Part shown: one piece after another, positions 1-8,832 of the stretch
Layout: every line of letters starts with the position of its first letter
Numbering within the stretch: position 1 is the first letter of the stretch
NCBI RefSeq assembly: GCF_019457885.1
Contig: NZ_JAHZST010000002.1
Span: forward strand, 1-64,000
Length of the DNA: 64,000 nt
Direction: 5' to 3'
Origin: Shewanella nanhaiensis
GTDB lineage: Bacteria; Pseudomonadota; Gammaproteobacteria; Enterobacterales; Shewanellaceae
Made by a program: the position numbers and the translations under genes
Notes under the pieces: model-generated
What the model was told of the DNA's origin: nothing
Databases searched by the model: none
What the model saw: the letters and a program-made list of their open reading frames with translations, nothing else

Positions 1-83
1 AATCTGGCGCGGATCTCATCGTAGAGCTGGGACTAATGAAGGTCTCAATAGACTCTGAATACATTAGCGCAAACCAACTCCTG

Positions 84-389
84 TTATCTTGCTTTATTAT
101 TTGCAATAACGGGGCGTACCATACATTCTGTCCAAAAATGAGTTACAACAAGAGTCCACTTCGAAGAGGTAAACAACCTCGTGTGAATGCGGCTATGACC
201 TTCGACAGCATGGACGCTGCCGTAGAGGCTATAGGGATATACTTGCGCCGAGTCATAGAAGTATTTACACATCAGCATGCTGCAAGCAATAAATACCAGT
301 TCAGCTATGATTCCCAACAAGCTAATCAAACACAAACTAAGCCCAATGAAACCAATCAAAAGATATTTAAAGGGCTTGTTATCCGGCAA
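84..389 (-). CDS. possible small membrane protein
   Basis: A 101-codon frame opens with TTG preceded by AGG six bases upstream. Residues about 8-40 form one long or two short hydrophobic segments rich in Leu, Ile and Phe; the remainder is polar with several His and Arg and no recognised motif. It lies just downstream of the ABC exporter on the same strand. A second frame on the opposite strand covers the same bases and has no membrane segment or start signal, so this is the better of two weak candidates. I do not recognise a family, and the frame may be non-coding. Confidence 0.28.
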   Translation of the reverse strand: MPDNKPFKYLLIGFIGLSLCLISLLGIIAELVFIACSMLMCKYFYDSAQVYPYSLYGSVHAVEGHSRIHTRLFTSSKWTLVVTHFWTECMVRPVIANNKAR

Positions 390-418
390 GCTAAGCCTAT
401 TTGTTATCCCACAAGCCC

Positions 419-2272
419 CTAAGTTTCTGTTATCAACTGCAAACTCGCAAACTCACGATAAAGCTCACTCGATTGCATCAACTCTTGATGAGTTCCAGTT
501 GCGACTAGCTCTCCCTTGTCCATCACAAGAATTCTATCGGCATTGAGTACCGTTGCTAGGCGGTGGGCGATGATCAGCGTGGTCTTCCCCTCCATTAAGG
601 TTTCCAGCGCTTGCTTAACCTGCTGCTCACTGATGGCATCTAGCGCACTTGTGGCTTCATCGAGTAGCAGTATCGGCCTGTCGGCAAGTATGGCTCTGGC
701 AATGGCGACACGTTGCTTCTGCCCGCCGGATAACCTAACCCCCCGCTCACCTAAATAGGTCTGGTAGCCATCACTAAACTCACTGATAAATTCATGGGCT
801 CGAGCGGCCTTACACGCTGCGATCACCTCCTCCTCACTGGCATCGAGTCTGCCGTAACGCACATTCTCTAGCACACTCATGGCGAAGATGACTGAGTCTT
901 GGGGAACAAGGGCATATTGCTGACGCAGCTCTTGAAGTTTTAACTGGGCAATGTCGATCCCATCTAACTCTATTGCACCACTGTTTAAGTTGTAAAACCT
1001 CTGCAATAGCTCAAACAGGGTACTCTTACCTGCGCCACTCTCCCCCACTAAAGCGACTCGCTCACCGGGCTGAATATTAAGTGATAAATCGCGGATCACC
1101 TCCTCATCCAATACTGCTTTTCCGCCACCCTCTCGGATATTTTGATAGGCGAAACGCACCTCTTTTAGCTTCAGGCCACCTGTGACCTTAGCCGGTAACA
1201 ACAAAGGCTGCTCGACATCAGGAATATCCACGGGGGCTTCTACCAGCTCAATCAGGCGCTCGGCTGCACCAGCCGCTCTTTGGATCTCACCAATCACTTC
1301 ACTGATGGTGGCAACCGATCCCGCCACCATCACAGCATAAAACATAAATGCAGACAGCTCGCCGCCAGTAATGGCTCCAATCATCACATCCTGTGCGCCG
1401 ACCCAAGTGACCAATGAGATAGCTAAAATACTGAGAAACATCACAGTGGAGATTAAGATAGAGCGGTATTTTATTCGGCCACTGGCCGCACTCATCACAG
1501 CTTCGACACGGTCGTCAAACAGATATCTATCCCGCGCTTCATGGGTATAAGCTTGTACTGTGTGTATCTCGTGCAAGGTTTCATCGACGTAGGAGCCCAG
1601 ATCCCCCACTCTATCCTGGCTCTGACGAGACAGATCCCGCACCTTACGTCCAAAGAAGAAGATAGGTCCTAGCACCACTGGTACCGCAAGCAACACTAAA
1701 CCAGTCATCTTCAAACTAGTGATCGCCATCATCACGATGCCGCCAATAACGGTCACGCTTGCCCTAAGCGCCATTGAGAGGCTAGAGCCGACGACTGATT
1801 GCAGCAGAGTTGAGTCAGCAGTAAAGCGGGAGATCACCTCACCGGTACGCAGCTTGGCATAAAAGGCCGGTGAGAGTTTAAGCAGATGGTCATACACTTT
1901 TAGACGAATATCGGCGCTCACCCGCTCACCCAACCAGGTCATCAGATAAAATCGACAAAACACTGCTGAACTGCTGATGGCAGTGATGCCGATAACTAGG
2001 AAGATGATCTGATTCAGCCTCTCACCATTATCTTGCAGAAATCCTTCATCCACCATCAAACGCACTCCTTGGCCTAATGAGAGCCAAGAAAGAGAGCCGA
2101 TAAATAGGAATATAATGGCAGCGATAACACGAGTTTTATAGGGACGAAGAAAACCGCCAATCCAGGGAAGTACCGCACGTTTAGCTGACTTATCCCTGCC
2201 AGAGTGAATTGGAGCCCTTGCTGTCGTATTTGAACTTACATTCATGGGCGCAGAGGAGAGATCTTGGCTCAA
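419..2272 (-). CDS. MsbA-type ABC exporter, fused permease and ATPase
   Basis: This is a half-size ABC exporter: an N-terminal six-helix transmembrane domain (about residues 35-310) followed by a nucleotide-binding domain. The ATPase motifs are intact: Walker A GESGAGKST, signature LSGGQKQR, Walker B ILLLDEATSALD and the switch His in IIAHR. It would work as a homodimer in the inner membrane, exporting a hydrophobic substrate (lipid, peptide or drug) that cannot be named from sequence. The longest frame starts at GTG 2329, which falls inside a terminator hairpin. TTG 2272 has AAGGA seven bases upstream and is preferred; ATG 2245 is a further possibility but has a pyrimidine-rich leader. It follows hutZ on the same strand but is separated from it by that hairpin, so heme-linked export is only a possibility. 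Confidence 0.9.
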   Translation of the reverse strand: MSQDLSSAPMNVSSNTTARAPIHSGRDKSAKRAVLPWIGGFLRPYKTRVIAAIIFLFIGSLSWLSLGQGVRLMVDEGFLQDNGERLNQIIFLVIGITAISSSAVFCRFYLMTWLGERVSADIRLKVYDHLLKLSPAFYAKLRTGEVISRFTADSTLLQSVVGSSLSMALRASVTVIGGIVMMAITSLKMTGLVLLAVPVVLGPIFFFGRKVRDLSRQSQDRVGDLGSYVDETLHEIHTVQAYTHEARDRYLFDDRVEAVMSAASGRIKYRSILISTVMFLSILAISLVTWVGAQDVMIGAITGGELSAFMFYAVMVAGSVATISEVIGEIQRAAGAAERLIELVEAPVDIPDVEQPLLLPAKVTGGLKLKEVRFAYQNIREGGGKAVLDEEVIRDLSLNIQPGERVALVGESGAGKSTLFELLQRFYNLNSGAIELDGIDIAQLKLQELRQQYALVPQDSVIFAMSVLENVRYGRLDASEEEVIAACKAARAHEFISEFSDGYQTYLGERGVRLSGGQKQRVAIARAILADRPILLLDEATSALDAISEQQVKQALETLMEGKTTLIIAHRLATVLNADRILVMDKGELVATGTHQELMQSSELYREFASLQLITET

Positions 2273-2317
2273 GGCTATATCCTTAGGGCAATAACATTTA
2301 GGGTATCTTGCTAGAAT

Positions 2318-2349
2318 AACAAAACCCACGTATAAACGTGGGTTTTGTT
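2318..2349. terminator. strong intergenic hairpin, likely bidirectional terminator
   Basis: A perfect 14-bp stem (AACAAAACCCACGT / ACGTGGGTTTTGTT) with loop ATAA lies between hutZ and the ABC exporter. The stem ends in U-rich sequence on either strand. It should end hutAXZ-side transcription and separate the exporter transcript. Confidence 0.75.
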
Positions 2350-2367
2350 TGTATCAGAAGGTTATTT

Positions 2368-2961
2368 TTAAATTGCTGCTGTTGGGCTTGTAAACTCAGA
2401 CTTGGCAGGAGCGCCATGGTGGCCATCGCGCTTCCAATTTACATCTAGCAGTTCAGAACCTGTCAGGCTAAACGCTTGACCAAAGCCCTTCACATAGAGC
2501 CCCTGCTGAGGATTTAATTTAAATAGATTAAAATCACTCAATTTAGCTAGGTTATCTATCATCTCACCAAATCGTGCTGAGAGTGCTTCCACCCCTTTGT
2601 CGAATCCTAGACTATCTCTTGCCACTAGCTCAGCCACAGCATCGAAAGTGAGTCGCTTACGGGCGAAGACGCTTTTAGCCTCCGTCTCATCTTCAAGTAA
2701 CATCACAGAGACCATTGAAGATTCTTTGAGATTTACACCATGTCGAGCTAACTCACTGACCAGTATATAAAAGCCGTCATCGGCCAGTGCAAAGGGGGCA
2801 TAGCTTGCGTTAGGCACACCCGCTTTATTTTGAGTCGCTAACTGTAGCGTCGAGCGCTCAGCTTTAAAGCTCTCTATCTCTGGCAGCAGTCTCTCCCTTA
2901 ATCGCTGGTTTTTCTCTTGAGTAGACACTCCACTCTCACTACTTTTCAGCTCTTGTGACAT
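2368..2961 (-). CDS. hutZ: heme utilisation protein HutZ/HugZ
   Basis: A 197-residue cytosolic protein of the HutZ/HugZ family, which has the split-barrel fold of FMN-dependent pyridoxamine phosphate oxidases but binds heme. In Vibrio and Helicobacter relatives it takes part in heme breakdown or iron release. The barrel spans about residues 25-165, with the family-like GFGQAFSL segment at 159-166. A C-terminal His pair (His181-His182, in GHHGAP) is in the position where the family carries its axial heme ligand. It is the second gene after hutX, 29 bp downstream, and both belong to the heme-uptake locus whose Fur box is at 5823. HutW, the radical SAM partner often found with HutX and HutZ, is not encoded here. 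Confidence 0.92.
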   Translation of the reverse strand: MSQELKSSESGVSTQEKNQRLRERLLPEIESFKAERSTLQLATQNKAGVPNASYAPFALADDGFYILVSELARHGVNLKESSMVSVMLLEDETEAKSVFARKRLTFDAVAELVARDSLGFDKGVEALSARFGEMIDNLAKLSDFNLFKLNPQQGLYVKGFGQAFSLTGSELLDVNWKRDGHHGAPAKSEFTSPTAAI

Positions 2962-2990
2962 AATTTTCTCTCCTGCGCTATTTTGTAAAG

Positions 2991-3497
2991 CTAAGCCGCA
3001 ATGGCTCGCTCCTTCAATGCATTAAAACGAGTCACCTGCTCAGGAAGGAGAACTCGGTTACTATCTCGCCCTAAATACACCTTAAAGATCATCTCCCCTT
3101 CACTGCCAAAGAAGTTGATTGAGTGACTCTCCTTTCCTCGAAATGGACGGCTCACCAGCGCAATAGCTGTGAGGCCATCAAGACTCAGATGACCGTGCAG
3201 ACCATTACCTTGAGTGATCAAGTTGTAATAGCCATAGGCATATTTCCCCTGTGGGAAATCCCCCTTAAACTCAAAAATACTGCCAGAGACTGAGACGATG
3301 GTGGTCATCGGCCCCCAGTGAGGCAGACAGGAAAGCAGCTCATCTTTATCCGCCAATGGAAATAGACAGACCTGATCTTCGGGCAGGGCGGATACAACCA
3401 CCAGCTCTGAAGTGCCAAGTTCGGCAGCGGCCTGGCTTGGCATCGCATTGGGGTGACTGTCGAAATACTCACGTATCACATCATTACTGGGCTGCAT
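2991..3497 (-). CDS. hutX: heme-trafficking protein HutX/HugX
   Basis: This 168-residue protein matches the HutX family, small cytosolic heme-binding proteins that pass imported heme to HutZ. The frame can be extended to 3614, but ATG 3497 has AGGGAG seven bases upstream and gives the normal family length, so the longer form is rejected. No signal peptide is present. The C-terminal half carries the repeated beta-strand pattern of the family (VSGSIFEFKGDFPQGKYAYG, then GHLSLDGLTAIALVSRPF). It lies downstream of hutA on the same strand with a 190-bp gap that holds a weak Fur-like sequence. Confidence 0.88.
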   Translation of the reverse strand: MQPSNDVIREYFDSHPNAMPSQAAAELGTSELVVVSALPEDQVCLFPLADKDELLSCLPHWGPMTTIVSVSGSIFEFKGDFPQGKYAYGYYNLITQGNGLHGHLSLDGLTAIALVSRPFRGKESHSINFFGSEGEMIFKVYLGRDSNRVLLPEQVTRFNALKERAIAA

Positions 3498-3590
3498 CAA
3501 TTGACTCCCTATTTTTGAAGCTAAAATCGGATAGCAAAGCCTGACCTCTACTATCCGATCCGCTCCTGTAAACTTATATATAGATATCAA

Positions 3591-3609
3591 CAAGGGAATA
3601 ACCATTATC
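3591..3609 (-). promoter_or_regulatory. weak Fur-box-like sequence upstream of hutX
   Basis: The stretch ending ATAACCATTATC matches 12 of 19 positions of the Fur consensus, with the matches concentrated in the right half. It lies about 95 bp upstream of the hutX start. It could give hutXZ a second iron-regulated promoter, but the left half-site is poor. Confidence 0.3.
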
Positions 3610-3686
3610 CTCAATCACTGCCTTGTTCAGCTATCCTACGGGAGCTCTGAAACGAGCATCTTGAGGTAGCTTGGGTATAGACCATG

Positions 3687-5732
3687 TTAGAAACGGTAAC
3701 GGGCGGAGAGCTTCATGTTTCGACCTTGCTCATAGAGGGTCTGCCATGCTTGGCGATACTCCTCATCACCGATATTTTCAATGGCAAAATCGACACGAAG
3801 ACCTTCAAATGTTCCCATAGCAGGCTCCCATGCTAAGTAAACATCCCACAACGTATATGAATCGTAATCTTGCTTGTTCTCGCTTGGTAGTTGATCTTGC
3901 TGGGCCACATGGGTAACACGTGTCCCAAGCTTCATATCTCCCTCCATGATCCCCTGCGAGAGATCTACGCCAAACTTCTTAGCTGGAATATTGCTTAAGT
4001 ACTCATCAGAGCGCTTATCTTTCCCCTCTGTCTGGCCGTAATCAAGTGTCAGACGAGTCTGGTTAAAGCGGTAACGCGTCTTAAACTCAAACCCAGTAAG
4101 ACGAGCTTCGTCGACATTATTCCAAGAGGTTGTTTGCTCGAGCCCTGGAATACCCATAAGCGGGTTCGATACCGATTGCTCAATAAAGTCGTCCACATCA
4201 TTTCTAAAGACGTTAAGGGTGATCCCTAGCTCATCATTACCCGCTAAATCGGTGAAATGAAGATCCGCTTTCAGCTCTTTATTCTTCGCCTTTTCAGCCT
4301 TTAGATCGGGATTGATCTCGAAGGTGTTACATAAGCCACCGGGCAGAAAGCCTGGAATTGGCGGAATGCAGTAGTGAGTGCCTGTGGAGTACATCTCCTC
4401 AAAACTCGGCGCACGAAAAGCCTCATCGTAACGCGCACTAAGAGTTAGCCAAGAACTGGTATTCCACACGAGACCTAAAGAGGGAGACCATGCAGTGTCA
4501 TCTGAAGATTTTGACAACGTTTTGCTTTCATTTTCAAAAGTGTCGTATCTAAGTGCTGGCTCTAACGACAGTGAGTCTGTCAGTGTCACCTGAGCCTTAG
4601 CAAACGCGCCCCAAACTGATGTTTCACCATCAATATCACCTGGGCGCTGCCCCACTTGGCCGGCATCATCTCTGACTGTTTTTATCTTGTCCTGATAACC
4701 ATCGACACCATAGGTCAATGTTGTGTCGCCAAAGATAGAACTGTTGTTAATACTAAAACCTAAGGTCTCATATTCGGTGCTATCGATTTGACCCTTAGTG
4801 ACTCTGTCTTCATCATAATCTGTGCTGTTCCAGTAGAGCGTACTCTTGATATCCAAATAAGGATTACCGCCAGAGTTAAAGCTGTGCTCTAAGGTGAAGT
4901 TTTTATCTTTCGTCTTACGCTTAACAAGCGGGACAGATCTGCCCACTTCTGCCGCAGGATTACTAGGCACCAACTCATCGGTATCTGAGAATCGAGCCGA
5001 GAACTGTAGACGCTGTTCATCACTTGGCTCCCAACCAAACTTCATCAAGCCACTGCTTCTTTGTGAAGCGCTATTTGCTAATGTTTGGTCTCGACCTATC
5101 TTGATATTATTACTGTCGTTATAGCTCCCATTAATCAACCAATCGAAGCTATCGGCGATCCCATAAATGGCGCCACTGGTTTTTACATTATCGCCGTTAG
5201 TTTCATAACCTTGTTTAAGGTAACCTCCAAAACTTTCGCCTTCATCGAGCATCTCTTTAGCTGACTTGGTATTTTGCGCTACCACACCACCAATAGCACC
5301 ACTCCCCCACAAGCTACTGGCTGGGCCGCGAACCACCTCAACCGAGCTTAGGAGCTCAGGATCCATAAAATAGGTTCCTCTGTGCCCAGAGGCTGTATTT
5401 TGTCTGGCACCATCTATAGTCTGCAGAACTCGCTGCCCCCCCAAGCCTCGGATCTCAACCCCTTGTGACGAGGCTCGGGGACCATTACTCACAGTGACAT
5501 TGGCTTCATTGCGCAGTGCTTCAGCCACAGATGCAGGTTGCTCCTCTTGTAGCTCCTCTTCATCGACAACTGCAACGCTGCGGCTACTCTGAGATGCCTT
5601 TTCGGCAATTCGAGTAGCAGTCACTAATACTTCATCAAATTCAGTTACTTGTTCAATTTGTTGAGCGTAAGCAGTTGAGCTAAAAGCCATGGTTAGCGCA
5701 ACCACAACAGGCTTCTTGGTCATCATCTTCAT
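3687..5732 (-). CDS. hutA: TonB-dependent heme/hemoglobin receptor
   Basis: An outer-membrane TonB-dependent receptor of about 681 residues. A signal peptide ends near AYAQQ; the TonB box DEVLVTATR follows at about residues 35-43 and the plug domain reaches about residue 160. The C-terminal barrel contains the heme-receptor signature: FRAPSFEEMY (441-450), His455 in TGTHY, then NPDLKAEK from 476, equivalent to the FRAP/NPNL boxes that flank the essential His of HemR/HmuR-type receptors. The protein ends in KLSARYRF with the terminal Phe expected for barrel assembly. A TTG at 5738 gives a longer frame, but ATG 5732 has a better placed GAG. It is transcribed divergently from tonB over the Fur box. 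Confidence 0.94.
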   Translation of the reverse strand: MKMMTKKPVVVALTMAFSSTAYAQQIEQVTEFDEVLVTATRIAEKASQSSRSVAVVDEEELQEEQPASVAEALRNEANVTVSNGPRASSQGVEIRGLGGQRVLQTIDGARQNTASGHRGTYFMDPELLSSVEVVRGPASSLWGSGAIGGVVAQNTKSAKEMLDEGESFGGYLKQGYETNGDNVKTSGAIYGIADSFDWLINGSYNDSNNIKIGRDQTLANSASQRSSGLMKFGWEPSDEQRLQFSARFSDTDELVPSNPAAEVGRSVPLVKRKTKDKNFTLEHSFNSGGNPYLDIKSTLYWNSTDYDEDRVTKGQIDSTEYETLGFSINNSSIFGDTTLTYGVDGYQDKIKTVRDDAGQVGQRPGDIDGETSVWGAFAKAQVTLTDSLSLEPALRYDTFENESKTLSKSSDDTAWSPSLGLVWNTSSWLTLSARYDEAFRAPSFEEMYSTGTHYCIPPIPGFLPGGLCNTFEINPDLKAEKAKNKELKADLHFTDLAGNDELGITLNVFRNDVDDFIEQSVSNPLMGIPGLEQTTSWNNVDEARLTGFEFKTRYRFNQTRLTLDYGQTEGKDKRSDEYLSNIPAKKFGVDLSQGIMEGDMKLGTRVTHVAQQDQLPSENKQDYDSYTLWDVYLAWEPAMGTFEGLRVDFAIENIGDEEYRQAWQTLYEQGRNMKLSARYRF

Positions 5733-5822
5733 TTTCAAGTTCTCAGTTTTATGCAGTTATATGTAAGGTATATGTGGTTATAAGGTCTATTTTTGGCACT
5801 CTACCTGAGAGTAAAAAATAGA

Positions 5823-5841
5823 TCAAATGAAAATCATTATC
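5823..5841. promoter_or_regulatory. Fur box between hutA and tonB
   Basis: The 19-mer ending GAAAATCATTATC matches 15 of 19 positions of the classical Fur consensus. It sits in the divergent hutA/tonB intergenic region, about 90 bp from the hutA start and 64 bp from the chosen tonB start, so one site could repress both directions when iron is abundant. Confidence 0.85.
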
Positions 5842-5904
5842 ATTTGCGATCTTATTTTTATTCGTATATCTTGGATGGGTAATAAACAAAGAAGCCCAGC
5901 AAAC

Positions 5905-6651
5905 ATGACACCTAAACGATATTTTACCTTTGCCTGTTTAACAGCCCTCATTCAGGGCGGGGTCATTGCATCGCAAGGAAAACCATCACAGCTTCCAGCT
6001 GGAGTAGCGATGGGATCACTACAAAGTGTGAGCCTAGCACTCTCAACCCCAGCCGCTCAGGCATCACAAACTGCAGATAGTAAGCCTGTAGAGAAAAAGG
6101 TGGATCAAACAGCCGAGATAAGCACAACACCCGAGCTAAAGAGTAAACCCAGTGCACCGAAAACAGTGGAGCATCAAGTCGCTAAACATAAAAAACAGGT
6201 TGAACAGAAGAGTCTCGATAACAATTCAGCCCCACAAACTAAACCGAAAAGCAAAATAACAGAGCTTAATCAACAAGCTGACACAGAAACATTAATGGCT
6301 GATACAGCCTCCAAAGCAAACTTAGCCCCCGAACAAGTCGAGGTTCAGGCGAAACAGGGAGTATCACAAACCAGTATCGCCCTGAGCCGCCCCACTTTTT
6401 CGGTGCCTCCATCACGACCCAGTTATCCTAAACTGGCCAGAAAACGGGGATTTGAAGGAACTGCAACTATCGAAGTGATGTTTAACCAAATAGGAGAGCA
6501 ACTCTCCCTCACCTTGATCAACAGTTCAGGTTTTAACCTGCTAGACAGGGCTGCTTTGAGCGCAGTAAAGAGCTGGCAATTCGCGGCTCCATCACCACAA
6601 ACAGCCTACGCCTATACCGTGAGAGTGCCGGTTAAATTTGCCCTTAACTAA
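5905..6651 (+). CDS. tonB: TonB energy-transducing protein
   Basis: A 248-residue TonB homologue serving the heme receptor. It has an N-terminal membrane anchor (YFTFACLTALIQGGVIA), a long Pro/Lys/Gln-rich periplasmic spacer (about residues 50-175) and a C-terminal TonB domain with SRPSYPKLARKRGFEGTATI and AALSAVKSWQFAAP, the segment that contacts receptor TonB boxes. The frame extends back to ATG 5827, but that codon lies inside the Fur box and would put extra residues before the anchor. ATG 5905 with AAAGAAG upstream is preferred. It is first gene of a plus-strand operon with exbB and exbD. Confidence 0.9.
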   Translation: MTPKRYFTFACLTALIQGGVIASQGKPSQLPAGVAMGSLQSVSLALSTPAAQASQTADSKPVEKKVDQTAEISTTPELKSKPSAPKTVEHQVAKHKKQVEQKSLDNNSAPQTKPKSKITELNQQADTETLMADTASKANLAPEQVEVQAKQGVSQTSIALSRPTFSVPPSRPSYPKLARKRGFEGTATIEVMFNQIGEQLSLTLINSSGFNLLDRAALSAVKSWQFAAPSPQTAYAYTVRVPVKFALN

Positions 6652-6689
6652 ATAAGCTGAAGATTAGTCATATCATCAAGGAACACCCC

Positions 6690-7424
6690 ATGCCCCACTC
6701 GCTTTATCACACTCTGAGTGAACAGTTAGGTTATCTCACTTGGCCACTGTTTATCTGCGCCTTCATCACCTTGATGATCATCTTGGAGCGGCTAGCCCTT
6801 ATGCTGTTTGAGCTACCTAAACGTGATACTTGGCTAACTAAGCTTAGAGAGGGAACAAGTAGCGCTACTTCGGAGCAGTGTCAGCAGCTATTAACCCAAC
6901 TAAGCAGAGGCAACAGCATGTTGGCTAAAGGCAGCTACCTTCTGCTCACCCACAGAGATCAGAGCCGCGAGATGCGCGAAGAGATCATCAATCTGTGGCT
7001 GCTAAAACAGCGTGGAAAACTGCAATCGGGGCTAAAAGTACTACAGGTGATGGGGATCATCACTCCCCTACTTGGATTATTGGGAACTGTGCTTGGACTG
7101 ATAGAGATGTTTAACCAACTTGGATTATCGCAAGGCCCAGTAACGCCAGCCCAACTCGCATCCGGGCTAGGATTAGCCATGAACACCACTGCGGCAGGAC
7201 TTATCATCGCCGTGCCAGCAATCACCTTAGCTCACCTGTTCACCCTCTGGGCAGAACAGCGCTGCAGTAGTATCGCCCACGGACTTAACCAGCTTAATCT
7301 CTGGTTGGACGGTTTTGATCAAGCCATGAAAATAGGTCAAGAAGCTGCCGGCCACCAACAGATAATGACACAAACCAGTTTAGACAAGATTCAGGAAAAC
7401 AGGCCTGAGAGCACCACACCATGA
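6690..7424 (+). CDS. exbB: TonB-system proton channel subunit ExbB
   Basis: A 244-residue inner-membrane protein of the MotA/TolQ/ExbB family. Three transmembrane segments are visible: near residues 15-35, then 115-140 (MGIITPLLGLLGTVLGLIEM) and 155-185 (SGLGLAMNTTAAGLIIAVPA). The last two carry the conserved small and polar residues of the ion-conducting pore. With ExbD it uses proton-motive force to drive TonB. The start has AAGGA upstream. It lies 38 bp after tonB and overlaps exbD by four bases. Confidence 0.94.
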   Translation: MPHSLYHTLSEQLGYLTWPLFICAFITLMIILERLALMLFELPKRDTWLTKLREGTSSATSEQCQQLLTQLSRGNSMLAKGSYLLLTHRDQSREMREEIINLWLLKQRGKLQSGLKVLQVMGIITPLLGLLGTVLGLIEMFNQLGLSQGPVTPAQLASGLGLAMNTTAAGLIIAVPAITLAHLFTLWAEQRCSSIAHGLNQLNLWLDGFDQAMKIGQEAAGHQQIMTQTSLDKIQENRPESTTP

Positions 7425-7834
7425 TAGAAGTTCAAAATGAAGGAAATAACACGATTTCTGGACTAGATCTCACGCCTCTAATCGACATTATCTTTATCGT
7501 TTTAGTCTTCTTGCTGCTCACGGCGAATACTCAACTGCTTAGTCTGCCAGTGGATGTTCCCACAGAGTCCAGCGCTGAACTAACCCCGATAGATCAAGTT
7601 GAAAATATCACGATTAATGTTCTGGCTTCAGAGCCTCACTGGGCACTCGACGGAATAGCCTTTGAGCAGTTTACTGAGTTCGAACACGCCTTTATCAAAC
7701 AGTATCAGCAACAGAGCGAGGCCAAGGTGATTATTGCCGCTGACAAAACTGCGCCAGTTCAACCTTTAATGACTTTACTTTCACTGCTGCAGAGGCAGCA
7801 GATAACCAATACTCAAATTTTGATGGAACAGTAA
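7421..7834 (+). CDS. exbD: TonB-system subunit ExbD
   Basis: A 137-residue ExbD/TolR family protein with a single N-terminal membrane helix. The essential proton-carrying aspartate is present as Asp22 in the LTPLIDIIFIVLVFLLL segment. A periplasmic domain follows, ending with the usual ADKTAPVQPLMTLLSLL region. The start codon overlaps the exbB stop (ATGA), a normal translationally coupled arrangement that keeps subunit ratios fixed. It completes the dedicated TonB1-type complex of this heme locus. Confidence 0.94.
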   Translation: MIEVQNEGNNTISGLDLTPLIDIIFIVLVFLLLTANTQLLSLPVDVPTESSAELTPIDQVENITINVLASEPHWALDGIAFEQFTEFEHAFIKQYQQQSEAKVIIAADKTAPVQPLMTLLSLLQRQQITNTQILMEQ

Positions 7835-7876
7835 CCAACAGTTCCCTCAACACATCTATCGATTTGGAGAGATATC

Positions 7877-8791
7877 ATGTTAAACAAGACAAAACTAAAT
7901 GGGTTTATTCCGCCAAAAATAGTGGCCACGACCCTACTTTGGGCTGGACTGTCAGCTGGCATTTCGGCACATGATGCTGAGCATCACAATGAAGTCACTC
8001 GCCTAGTCAGTGCTGGGGCTGGTATGACAGAACTGGTCATTGCACTCGATGCTGGCGATGAGCTGGTTGCAGTCGACTCCACCAGTCAACTTCCTGAAAC
8101 ATTGAGCTCGGTAGAGAAATTGGGTTATCACAGAATGCTATCAGCTGAAGGTATTTTAGCCTTAGAGCCTGACTTGGTCTTGGGAAGCGATGCCATGGGA
8201 CCGGAAACGACCTTAGAGGTACTAGAAGGCGCCGATATTAAAGTCGTAAAACTTGCAGGGGCGGAAACTGCAGAGCAACTACTGAGTAATATTAATAAGC
8301 TAGGTGAACTGCTAGACAGGCAGAAGCAGGCTGAAACACTGAAATTTCGTGTTGCCCAATCCTTCGACTCAATTAAGCAAAAAAGAGTGAGTATTACAGG
8401 TTCCGACAAGGTTCCCTCTATCCTGTTTATGTTGCTGCAAGATGACAGACCCGTACGTGTTGGCGGCGAAGGAACTGCTGCCGATACCATCATTAAACTC
8501 GCTGGAGGAAAAAACATCGCTGACTTTGTTGGCTACAAAAGCCTCTCTCAAGAGGGAGTACTAGCGCTTCAGCCGGATCTTATCTTAATTTCAAGCCGCT
8601 CAGAGAGTGAGGAGCAGAGCGCGCCAGATAAGGTCTTAAAACAGATGCCGCTGCTTATCCACACTCCAGCGGGTGAACATAAGATGATCCATACCTTAAA
8701 GGCACAGGCACTGCTCGGCGGTTTAGGGCTAAGCTCACTCGAAGCCGCTGATAAGTTAGCAAGCAGCCTTATTGAGATACAGAAGTATTAG
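7877..8791 (+). CDS. hutB: periplasmic heme-binding protein of heme ABC importer
   Basis: A 304-residue HmuT/ShuT/HutB-type solute-binding protein that collects heme in the periplasm and delivers it to HutCD. A signal peptide (about residues 1-31, ending GISAHA-like) precedes a class III binding fold starting RLVSAGAGMTELV. Tyr84 in GYHRMLSAEG lies in the motif that provides the heme ligand tyrosine of ShuT and PhuT. GGAGAG five bases before ATG is a good ribosome site. It is the first of three importer genes and sits 42 bp after exbD. Confidence 0.92.
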   Translation: MLNKTKLNGFIPPKIVATTLLWAGLSAGISAHDAEHHNEVTRLVSAGAGMTELVIALDAGDELVAVDSTSQLPETLSSVEKLGYHRMLSAEGILALEPDLVLGSDAMGPETTLEVLEGADIKVVKLAGAETAEQLLSNINKLGELLDRQKQAETLKFRVAQSFDSIKQKRVSITGSDKVPSILFMLLQDDRPVRVGGEGTAADTIIKLAGGKNIADFVGYKSLSQEGVLALQPDLILISSRSESEEQSAPDKVLKQMPLLIHTPAGEHKMIHTLKAQALLGGLGLSSLEAADKLASSLIEIQKY

Positions 8792-8832
8792 TCGATCTCA
8801 AATACAGCAAACTTTAGAGAAAGATAACTCCT

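Noticed and set aside
36..546. Two plus-strand open frames (36-422 and 277-546).
   Set aside because: They overlap the end of the exporter gene and each other, lack ribosome sites and show no domain or regular composition.
5827..5904. N-terminal extension of TonB from ATG 5827.
   Set aside because: That codon lies inside the Fur box and the extension would precede the membrane anchor; the start at 5905 fits the family.
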